A stretch of DNA of 64,000 nt, from positions 51,412,026 through 51,476,025 of the forward strand of contig NC_132915.1 of the NCBI RefSeq assembly GCF_047675955.1, in the 5' to 3' direction. Origin of the DNA: Chlorocebus sabaeus. Its lineage: Eukaryota > Chordata > Mammalia > Primates > Cercopithecidae. The position numbers and the translations under genes are program-made. Within the stretch, counting starts at the first letter, position 1. Every line of letters starts with the position of its first letter. Below, in pieces: positions 55,313-64,000 of the stretch. The notes beneath the pieces are model-generated. The model saw nothing but the letters and a program-made list of their open reading frames with translations. It did no database searches and was not told the DNA's origin.

Positions 55313-56399
55313 CTCTGAGCCTGTAGAGACCAATGGGGACTACAGAAGTCTGAGTTTATTTAAAAGACGAACTTGGGGACATACTTTGCTAAACTGTGCT
55401 TTTTCATTAACTAATATAACAAAAAAACCCAAAGATATTGCAGCTTCTATTTCAGGAAATTGCAATCTAACTATTCAATTTTTTTTTTTCCAGCTGTTTT
55501 GATGTTAAAGATAGGCCAGAGCACAGGTTCTGTACATTTGAAATTGCTAAGTAGCTGGCTCCAGGTGTTCTTCACTTGTAGTGCTCTTCAGGTGACTGGT
55601 CAGTGTTGGTGAGGATAATGTTTCCATTGCTCATTCAGTCTCTTTGGCCTGCTTTCCTGAAGGAGAGTAATACAAATCCTAATTAAAATGAAAATGAGAA
55701 GTTACTAAATGTCCTTTCCTTTACAGAACTCTATTTCATTTACAGAGGTCGGATGTTCATGTTTAACTACCAAATCCCTCTATCTCGCTTAGAGCTCAGG
55801 AGTCAAATAATCTAGACAAGTCAATGTAGTTCCTAAAAGTGCTGAAGTACTTTTCTGCCATATATATATATATTTTTAACTTTGAGGACATCTAGCGGTC
55901 ATTTAGTGGCTGTGTTCTTCAAAAGCAAACAAAGAAACTTCAGGACATAGTAGCAATGGCAGAACCTATTTTTCTGAATACCTTCACACTTACAATGATT
56001 TATCTTAAGCCTGAAGACAAAACTGCTATGGTCCTGGAGGATAAACAGGCTCCTTCCAGACTCCGCAGCTAAATCCTCACTTGCTACTTTCACTGTTAAC
56101 CTGACAAAATTCCCTTGGCCTAATTGTTTTATGGGTAGTTTTTAATGAGCTCATTGTTTATTGACACAAATAGATCTCCTTTTAAAGACTGCAGAATGGT
56201 CACAATCATGTCAATTCATCAACTAATTAACAGATATTGATAGCCTGCTTTGGGTGGACGTTTTGAGGGTAATACTAAGACAAGTCAAAGGTCTACATGA
56301 AAGGAAATTTTTGACCTCTTTATTCTGTTTGGGCTTGAATTTTACTGGGCAGCATCTTCATCAGTGGAAAGAGGGCAGGTCTTTTTCAAATCCTGGTGG
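55313..56399. other. Unique sequence, no gene seen
   Basis: A short TA run lies at 55,861-55,873. No recognised exon. Confidence 0.5.
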
Positions 56400-56575
56400 T
56401 GAAAGACTTCTTTCCAGTTCTGTCCTCAGAGATGAGGGCCTAATAATCTCTCTGAGTTTCCCTTTCCTCATTTGTAAATGAAGGTGATTATACTTAGTTC
56501 ATAAGGTGGTTGTGATGATGACATGAAACCTGAAGACAACTCACATAGTGACTAGTATCTGGAAGATATTAAATA
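56400..56575 (-). repeat. MIR SINE, antisense
   Basis: TTTCCCTTTCCTCATTTGTA, ATGAAGGTGATTATACTTAG and ATAAGGTGGTTGTGATGATG follow the antisense MIR. Confidence 0.72.
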
Positions 56576-56970
56576 ATTTTTAAAAATCCCCCGTCTACAC
56601 CCCTCACTTCACCCCATGCCTTTGACATGGCCCTTGCTGTAGTGGTCTTCTGGGCAAAAGTGTTCACTGTCTCACCCAGAGCCCTGCAAATGCCACTCTG
56701 ATCCATCGTCATCTGAGTCTTTGGAGCTAACCACATCTCACAGCTTTGTAATTCGGATCTACTGACTTGCCCTGGATCTTTCATACAAACGTGTTCTATA
56801 AGATCAAGGTAAACCACACAAAATAGCTTGTATAGGCAGAGTTTCTGATAGTTATCATAAGCAGCATCAAAACTGGCTATTTTAGTAGTAAATTCCCTGA
56901 TAATCATGGGTTTGAGAAGTGACATGTTCAGCTCATTGACATGGAAGCTGTTGATATCTATATTTTTCAT
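56569..56970 (-). other. Unrecognised 133-codon open frame in unique sequence
   Basis: The longest minus-strand open frame outside recognisable mobile elements. It starts MKNIDINSFHVNELN and contains DAAYDNYQKLCLYKL and MTMDQSGICRALGE. I recognise no domain, signal peptide or repeat, and see no promoter or splice evidence. It overlaps a few bases of the MIR. It may be a processed-pseudogene piece or chance; chance is likely but not certain. Confidence 0.25.
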
Positions 56971-57219
56971 TTAATGTAAATTTAGACCAGGTGATTTCTA
57001 AGATCCTCACTGCATGTAACAAAGTTGAAACATTTTAATTCAGTCTCAAAGAGCCACTCTAGCCTACTCATTCCTTCACATTTATCTTGGGTCACTCTTG
57101 CCTTGCTCATTATATTCCTACCCATTCATTTCAAAAACACTTTTTGAACTCACTGAGCTGTTTTCTACCTTTTGACACTAGACACAAGTTTTCTTTTTTT
57201 TGGACTCCTTTTTTTATTC
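56971..57219. other. Sequence with no recognised feature
   Basis: Nothing identified. Confidence 0.45.
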
Positions 57220-57520
57220 TTCATCTGGCTAATTCCTTCCTATTCATCCTTTGGTATCAACATAAATATTGCTTTATCAGAGAGATTATTTCTGACCTTA
57301 ATCTAAATTTAGTCTCTTCCTTTATTCTCTCTCCTTTCACTCCTCCTTCCTATTATAATTTCTAAACATGTGTTTGTGGTTTTATTTGTTCATTTATTGT
57401 CTGTGTCCTCACTAGAAATGTATACTCAATGAGAATAGGGACATATCTGCTTTGTTTATTTCTAGTGTATAGCAAGGTGCTTGGCTCATGCAGGGCATTC
57501 AGTATCAGATGGCTGAAACT
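57220..57520 (+). repeat. L2 3' end
   Basis: CAGAGAGATTATTTCTGACC, ACTCAATGAGAATAGGGACA and GCAAGGTGCTTGGCTCATGC follow the L2 consensus order. Confidence 0.72.
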
Positions 57521-58188
57521 CAACCCTTCTAATTAAAAAGTCAATGACCCTATGACTCATTCTGCACTTGAACATACTCCACATTTCCCTTGACAAAACT
57601 TTTGTTTTGCTTAGTAGCCCTCTGGGGAATCTCCTTTGCCTCTGATTATTTTTGGTTACTGACGGTTTCAATTCAGCAAATCTTGGTTTGTAAGAAAGAT
57701 TTCTTAAAATAATCTTCATTTTTCTCCATTCAGAAAATTATTTTTCTTCTTAGGCAATTCAGTGTAGGTTTTTAACATATGTTTCGTGCACTTATAATAG
57801 TTCAAATCCCATGAGTACAAATTCCCTCACAACAGATATCTGTTGTGCAATGAAAAGATTTTTTTCAAGCCCTCAGTTTGTGGGCTGAGAACTAATAAAA
57901 AATTGAAGTCTGTTCTCTAGATTCTTGTCAGTGAATCATGCGTAGTTCCATAGACCTTACTCTTGACATGTGACTAAACCTTACCTACTAGTGAACTATT
58001 AAGGAAGGTATTAAGAAGTGCTAAAATGTGGTATTCGTAAGCACCAGAGTATTAATCAAGCTTAATGAGGATTTGAATTTCTCCTTCTTTTACCATATTA
58101 GGCTGGCACAATGTCTTCGCAATTGTAAAACTCCCAGGTAATTGAAATTTCCAGGACTACATATTGATAGTTATTATAGCATGGTTTT
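57521..58188. other. Unique sequence, no gene seen
   Basis: No repeat or exon recognised. TGGTTTT at 58,182-58,188 is the possible left target duplication of the next L1. Confidence 0.5.
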
Positions 58189-58224
58189 AATAAATTATGC
58201 TGCTATAAAGACACATGCACACGT

Positions 58225-58467
58225 ATGTTTATTGCAGCACTATTCACAATAGCAAAGACTTGGAATCAACCCAAATGTCCATCAGTGACAGATTGGATTA
58301 AGAAAATGTGGCACATATACACCATGGAATACTATGCAGCCATAAAAAAGGATGAGTTTGTGTCCTTTGTAGGGACATGGATGCAGCTGGAAACCATCAT
58401 TCTCAGCAAACTATCACAAGAACAGAAAACCAAACACCGCATGTTCTTACTCATAGGCGGGAACTGA
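58225..58467 (+). pseudogene. L1 ORF2 C-terminal fragment, frame intact to the stop
   Basis: Eighty codons read through to the natural ORF2 stop, including MWHIYTMEYYAAIKKDEF and MFLLIGGN. It has no endonuclease or reverse transcriptase domain, so it is inactive. Confidence 0.9.
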
Positions 58468-58522
58468 ACAATGAGATCACTTGGACTCGGGAAGGGGAAC
58501 ATCACACACCGGGGCCTATCAT

Positions 58523-58544
58523 GGGGTGGGGGGAGGGGGGAGGG
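58523..58544 (+). repeat. G-rich tract of the L1PA 3' UTR (G-quadruplex type)
   Basis: Four or more G runs of at least three (GGGGTGGGGGGAGGGGGG plus AGGG). L1PA 3' UTRs are known to carry such a tract and it can fold as a G-quadruplex. Confidence 0.9.
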
Positions 58545-58704
58545 ATTGCATTGGGAGTTATACCTGATGTAAATGACGAGTTGATGGGTGCAGCACACCA
58601 ACATGGCACAAGTATACATATGTAGCAAACCTGCACGTTGTGCACATGTACCCTACAACTTGAAGTTTAATAATAATAAATAAATTTTAAAAAAAATTGG
58701 TTTT

Positions 58705-59019
58705 GTATTTTATATGTGATTAATATTGCTTTTTCAAAATTGGAATTGCTGTTCATTTAGCTTGATTCTTTTCAATTTAACTTGTGAATTGTTTGGTTAA
58801 CCTTTCCCAGATCCTTCCAGTCAGAAGTAATTTCTCTTCTTTCTGAACTCTTATAGTTCTTTGTAATACCTTTTTAGTAGCCTTTACCAAAAGCTGTCTT
58901 TCAGATATTTGGCTATTTCATTCAACTCCCATTTTTGGACCTCTTCTGCTTTCTGGATTTTCTTTCTCCACTGAAAAGAAATCTACTTAATTCCTAACTG
59001 CTTTGCTCTGCAAACCTCT
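58705..59019. other. Unique sequence, no gene seen
   Basis: Nothing identified. Confidence 0.5.
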
Positions 59020-59380
59020 AATTCTCACTCATCCTTTAAGGTTTATCTTAGGCAACCTGCTGGGTGACCTCTCTCTCATTTCCTCATCCTCATCTTCATT
59101 GCACACTTATATTACTCTGTGTATGACTGTTGTAACATTTACTATGCTAAAACTGTCAATTTATTTCTCACCACCAGATCCTGCTTCTCAAGGGAAAGTA
59201 GCCCACATTTTATTAGCACTCAGTATCATTGCCTTAACATAACACATGTTTAATAAAATTAATATGTTTTATTTCCTCAAGTAGACATCAAGGTCCTTAA
59301 GATTAGAGATTATGTTTTATTCGGTCTTATATTTCGTTGTCTACTATAATGTCTTGTATAGTACATGCTTTCAAAACTTT
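59020..59380 (+). repeat. L2 fragment
   Basis: CTCACTCATCCTTTAAGGTT, GGGTGACCTCTCTCTCATTT and AAGGTCCTTAAGATTAGAGA follow L2 order. Confidence 0.65.
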
Positions 59381-60272
59381 TGTGTAATGCTAAGAGAAAA
59401 CCCCTATACTCTCCTCTTGTCTCTAAGAAAATGGGGCTATAAAAACATCTCTAACTCAGGTTGGTGGGCATCTGCAGATTGCATTTCTATTTAAGAAACT
59501 CTAGGTATAGACGTATCAGTGACCCCATTTGCCAGGTATCTTCAGAGAATGTTTCTTTTGTAAATTTTAAATCAAAATAGTGACTTGGGCAGTCTCAACA
59601 GAAGTGAGAAATGAGAAAATGCAGGTGGTGCACTAGATGAGTCTAATTAGATTTAGAATGAGACACTAGTTTTGAAAGTCCATGTAGTCATTGCCTGTCT
59701 AGTGTGTGTAGTAGTATCCACTGTGTGTAGTAGTATCTACAAAACAAAGATATCTTGATGTGTGTTTGGTTGATGTAAGAAAGTAACCTCACATATTGCA
59801 AAAAGGAGATTTTGAGCAGATTACATTATAATAACTTTTGTAAATATTGTTATGTTTTCACATAATCCTTATTATTTATTTCCATTTTTCTTTGTTATTT
59901 TTATAGCCCAGCTTTGGTGGGATCTGGAATGCTCTTACAATATAAACATACATATCTATTGAAAAAAGTAATATCCAGGGATTCTTAGGGTCAAACACTA
60001 AATTCTTAGTGTAACAAAGTCATTCTGTTGAGTTTTGACCCATTCTATTTTTTTCAAAATCTGAGACTTTACTCTCACTTGGTCTGCCTTCTTCAGACCT
60101 TATAGAAAAACCAATTATGGATGTCTATGGGTAGTGAAGATAAGGCTGCAGAAATGAGGTAAGGTGTTCTCAAGGGAAATTTAGACTTTATGAGAAATTT
60201 TACTCAGGAACAATTCGAATTAACAATCTCTTAAAAGTCAAATATTTCTAGGAGAATTAGGTGTTAAGGTAG
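59381..60272. other. Unique sequence, no gene seen
   Basis: A short direct repeat of GTGTGTAGTAGTATC lies near 59,703-59,738. No exon recognised. Confidence 0.5.
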
Positions 60273-60322
60273 GGGTGTGTGTGTGTGTTTGTGTGTGCGT
60301 GTGTGTGCATGTACATACAAGT
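60273..60322. repeat. (GT)n microsatellite
   Basis: Imperfect GT run with TTTG, GCG and GCAT interruptions. Confidence 0.9.
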
Positions 60323-60594
60323 GTGTTTTGGCTGAATTAGAATTCTTCTTTATTTTAATGCCAATTTGCTCAAATGCAAATACACGTACATACATGTGCA
60401 TGTATAGTTTTTATTACCTAGCTGAATTTAGCCAGTTTGAAAGAATGGCTATTTAGGCAGGAGGTCTGGGCAGCGGATGGGAAGGATAATGAGGGAGGCA
60501 AGCCTGATTGGGTGGTCCATCATTCTGAAGGCCTTTGAGGATTGAAGGTTCATGAAAACCAGTAAGTGTGGTAGTTAAAAAGTATTAGAAATAC

Positions 60595-60780
60595 ACTGCT
60601 CCACTTACCAGCTGTGTGACTTTGGGTAAGCTGTTTAATCTCCCTGGGCCTCAGTTTCAGTTTTCTCATTTATAAGATGTAAATAATAATAGGCCTATCT
60701 CATAGGGTTGTTGTGTTCATTAAAGGAGATTGATACATATAAAATGCTTAGGACACAAGCACTCAATATATATTAGTTTC
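60595..60780 (-). repeat. MIR SINE, antisense
   Basis: ACCAGCTGTGTGACTTTGGG, CTGGGCCTCAGTTTCAGTTT and GGGTTGTTGTGTTCATTAAA follow the antisense MIR closely. It is the best-preserved MIR here. Confidence 0.82.
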
Positions 60781-60782
60781 TG

Positions 60783-60832
60783 TCCTCATCTTCTTTCTCT
60801 TCTTCCTTTTTCTCTTCTTTTTCTCCTCTTAT
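60783..60832. repeat. Polypyrimidine tract
   Basis: C/T-rich run directly after the MIR. Confidence 0.75.
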
Positions 60833-61344
60833 TTTGGGTCTTTCTTTGTTTCCTGGTGGAAAGAATACAAGACTGTATCAGAAGATGCGAGAAACATCAG
60901 AAAATAAACTTTGGCAGATACAAGAGATAATTCTTCTGGAGCTGTGGTCTTTTGTCAAACTTCTGTGTCTTCCCTGTCAACCATCCTCTGTCCTGGCAAA
61001 GAGGAGACTGCAAGAACCACAGAGTTCTCCACTCTGAGACTCTTGGCCTCAAGTAACCACTGAATCCTTGGTCACTTTAAGGTATACAGAGAAGTTCTGG
61101 CATAAATTTTTCTCCTACTAGGGCTGAAAGATGAAAGTGATTATCTCTAAGTTAGCTGGTTCTCTAGACTTCCCCACTGTAAATAAACTTCTGGTTGTGA
61201 GCATTAGTGAGCTGGCTCCACTATAGAACATGTAAGTGGAGAGAGAAGGGTGTCAGTTCACATTTGTTCACAAATTGAGAATTTGTGCATCATTGGTGAC
61301 TGCCTTCCATTTCAGTCCACAGCATTTAAACTCCAGTGAAAATA
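60833..61344. other. Unique sequence, no gene seen
   Basis: The open frame at 60,834-61,037 has no recognisable domain. Confidence 0.45.
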
Positions 61345-61545
61345 GATGCAACCAGTGATGTTGAGCTCACAATGTGCCAGGCACTGTTCTAAGTGCATTC
61401 TGTGTATTAATTTTTTTATCCTTACAACTACCCAGTGTGAGAGATACCATTATTATCCCAGTTTAACAAATGTGAAAACCAAATCACAGAGAAGTGAAAT
61501 AGCAGAGTCAGGACTAGGCCCATCTGACTTCAGAACCTACCTCTG
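61345..61545 (+). repeat. MIR SINE
   Basis: ATGTGCCAGGCACTGTTCTA, TCCTTACAACTACCCAGTGT and ATTATTATCCCAGTTTAACA are nearly MIR consensus. Confidence 0.88.
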
Positions 61546-61599
61546 AACTATTGCCATCTCTCAGCACCCCCTGCTGTATTCAACTCTTCAAAGGCTCTC

Positions 61600-61850
61600 A
61601 TTCTGTGCTTAAAAGCTATGACAAGACTGTTTATTCTGCAAGCCATGCTTTTTCTCTTTAATCTTCACTTGGACACCTATTATTATTAAAAATCATTTCA
61701 GTCAATAAGCACCTAATGTATTCCATTTTATTTGATTCCTTATTTCTCTTCTCCACAATAATGTTATGTTTTATTTACTATCCTTAGTCCATTGTACATT
61801 GCCTGGTACAAAGGAGTTGCTCAATAAAGTCTATGGAATGAAATAAAAAA
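61600..61850 (+). repeat. L2 3' end
   Basis: ATTGCCTGGTACAAAGGAGT and GCTCAATAAAGTCTATGG fit the L2 3' end; the upstream part is diverged. Confidence 0.6.
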
Positions 61851-64000
61851 ATTATGTATTGGGTTGAATATACAATTTATTCATTTTTGAATTCAAGTTT
61901 TCAGAATATGATTGTGTAGACAGGTCCAACTATAGAAGGTTGTCATGAACTTTGAAGTTTACAATAAATTTAAATGTATTCACAGCTTCTAGTTAGGCAG
62001 AAGAGGCTAATAATTCTACAGGTGGTAGCTTGCTTTTCTAAGGAAAAGAAGAAACCAGCGGTAAAGTTATGCTGATTTCTGCTATTTAATGGTGTGTTTT
62101 TGATGTTTGACACTAGGTGGAGCCAAGAAGCCTTGCAGGGAAACTCAAAAGAAGCAAGAACTACTGTTACCAATGCTCTGATTGTACTCAAAATAATTTG
62201 AAGTTTTTTTGTTTTGTTTTGTTTTTTTAAAGATTGCAAACTGGTGCATTATTCGCATCAATTATTTAATTTCATTCATTCTCCAATGAATTATTTGCTC
62301 TACTGTTTACCTTATTATTTTTGAAGTGGAAAGGTTTTATATTTTATTTCTTTCAGTTTCCCAATACTTAGAGACAATTTTAAATATTTAGGTGAAATCT
62401 CTATTTGGTAGTTGAGACTCAAAACCCCAAATCTTTCTTCACCCTCCCCCCCCCACCCTCTTTTCTTTTAAGTGCAGTGTGGTGGCAGACACCGAAGGTC
62501 TGGCATTCTGTGAAAAAAGGTCCTGGACTAGCAGTGGGGAAGTTTTCTTTTTCTTCTCTTTCCTTTTTCCTTTTTTATTTTAAAAATAATTTTTGTACAT
62601 TAAAACAGTGAATATCAGCAACTGCAATTTGTTCAACATAACCAATTTTACACTTACCAAGTTCACATGAAAGTAGCAAAAGCAGAGTCAAAACCATTAT
62701 GGTTTTGGTAACCTTGGTAAGTTACCTGTCTTCTTTGGGTCTCATTTTCTTCATCTGTTAAATGGAAGGAACAGGTACCAACTTGAAAGACCCATTTTCA
62801 TTTGAATTTCTCATAATTTTGGCCCCTGAATTATTTTGATCCGTGTCATTGACTGGTTCTCTATGCTTTTGTCGAGCGTGTGTTTTTGAATTCTATAGAT
62901 GTTGGCTAATTATGTACTATTACTAGATGTTCATTAATGACGGACTACCGGAGACCTGAAATGTGTCGTCTACATAGGCTCAAGTTCATTGTTAATTTCC
63001 TGACAAAGTTTCTTACAGGATGCTGAGTTACTGTTAATTATATTTAGTTCCATTAAAGGAAAACAATAATAGAAATTCGTGTTTTATTATAGTGTTACCT
63101 TAGGTTTTTCCCTTTATAATTAGCTTAGTGAGGTAGCTCTATTTCTGTAAAGTAGTGTTGATTTCTTTCCAGAGGGGTATTTTTCTCTAGTCCTTTTAAT
63201 CTTTCAGCATAAGAATATTACATGGTTAAGTTGAACCAAACCTTAACTGGGAAAGTTAAACTGAATCTTAATTTTCATTTTATCCTTCACCCTGGGTGGG
63301 ATGTTGGAATAAATCAGTTTTAATAGCTTTTTCAAATATCAGTGTTCATAGCAATTAATAGATATTTCTGTACCATTTTCATATGGTACTATGTTTAGTT
63401 GGTAAAAACCAGATGATGATTTTCCAATGGCTAAACTGTAAGTATTTTAAAATAAGAGTATTATCATTTGCTAGACTAATAATTCCCCCAATAAATTCAG
63501 TAGCATGCAAATCCTAAAAAACTCCCTAAGGAAATTATTTTATGATTAAATAGCATAGGTAACATTGCATATTATATATGAAGGTTCACAATGAATAGCA
63601 TAGTAAAGCTATGAGAAGGCCTGCAGTTATGATTCTTTTCAAACTTTCACCTGGTATTCCCAAATTTTTATGACCTTTTCTCCATAATATTGTGTAGAAC
63701 TTGATATCCATGAGCCATATATGATACATATTTTCTCTTATTCTTAAAATTTTTTCAAGGCAGTCATTTACATTAAATTACTACATTAGCTAGCATCAAT
63801 ATTTTACCTCTGGAACAAAAAAGAACATTCAAAATTTATTAACTCTTTGATTTTATTTACTTAGTAGTAAATAAAAGTGAAATTATAATTGGAAATTGTA
63901 CTTTGAAATTGGAGTTTCTTCCATTTTGAAGGAGATTTTCCTGCCCATAGTCTTTTACTAGCAGTGGACCAGGTAGATGTGTTTTTTAGTCTAAACATGA
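61851..64000. other. Unique AT-rich end of the window, no gene seen
   Basis: About 2.1 kb without recognised family. It includes a (TTTTG)n run near 62,209-62,228 and a C run near 62,445-62,455. Open frames are short and lack protein character. Regulatory function cannot be judged from one sequence. Confidence 0.5.

Larger units (their letters stand above)
58189..58696 (+). mobile_element. 5'-truncated L1PA 3' end (young)
   Basis: The last part of ORF2 and the complete 3' UTR, with CATGGCACAAGTATACATAT, TGCACATGTACCCTACAACT and a TAATAATAATAAATAAA end. It is close to L1PA consensus and therefore far younger than the other L1s here. TGGTTTT before and after (58,182-58,188 and 58,698-58,704) may be its target duplication. 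Confidence 0.92.

Overview
This window reads as non-coding primate nuclear DNA, and I found no gene exon that I can support. It is AT-rich, carries many Alu and L1 copies of different ages, primate MaLR and MADE1-type elements, and much older MIR and L2 relics. Two young Alus (24,961-25,268 and 37,402-37,697) share a set of changes that I associate with Old World monkey AluY lineages, so a cercopithecid such as a macaque, baboon or guenon is the best guess. A human or ape origin is not excluded. No tRNA, rRNA, CRISPR array, bacterial or viral operon was seen.

Layout. 1-7,440 is old unique sequence with one AluJ, one AluS and MIR/L2 relics. 7,575-14,439 is a nearly full-length but dead plus-strand L1 with a short inverted L1 3' end attached. 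15.2-16.1 kb holds two Alus. 16,525 to about 24,430 is a second dead L1 on the minus strand, split by a complete MaLR provirus (LTR, internal region, LTR; 20,300-22,601) with an exact 5-base target duplication. 24.4-39 kb is mostly unique sequence with Alus, MIRs, L2s and a DNA-transposon relic.

39,163-41,341 is an old L1 whose 5' UTR is joined directly to the last part of ORF2, between recognisable target duplications. 43-45 kb has an old L1M broken by an MLT1-like LTR, then half a MADE1 next to an AT-rich hairpin. 45.4-52.6 kb is a deep nest: an old L1M contains a dead L1, which contains a solo LTR and an Alu, which itself received two more Alus. 52.6-64 kb is mostly unique, with MIR/L2 relics, a 5'-truncated Alu, a young L1PA 3' end with a G-quadruplex-type run, and microsatellites.

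Nothing here works together as a pathway. The content is a record of successive retrotransposition events. The observations most worth checking are the internally shortened L1s, the inverted L1 end inside the target duplications of the first L1, the fold-back rearrangement near 51.7 kb, and two unrecognised open frames (38,711-38,905 and 56,569-56,970, both minus). I see no evidence of a new biological system.
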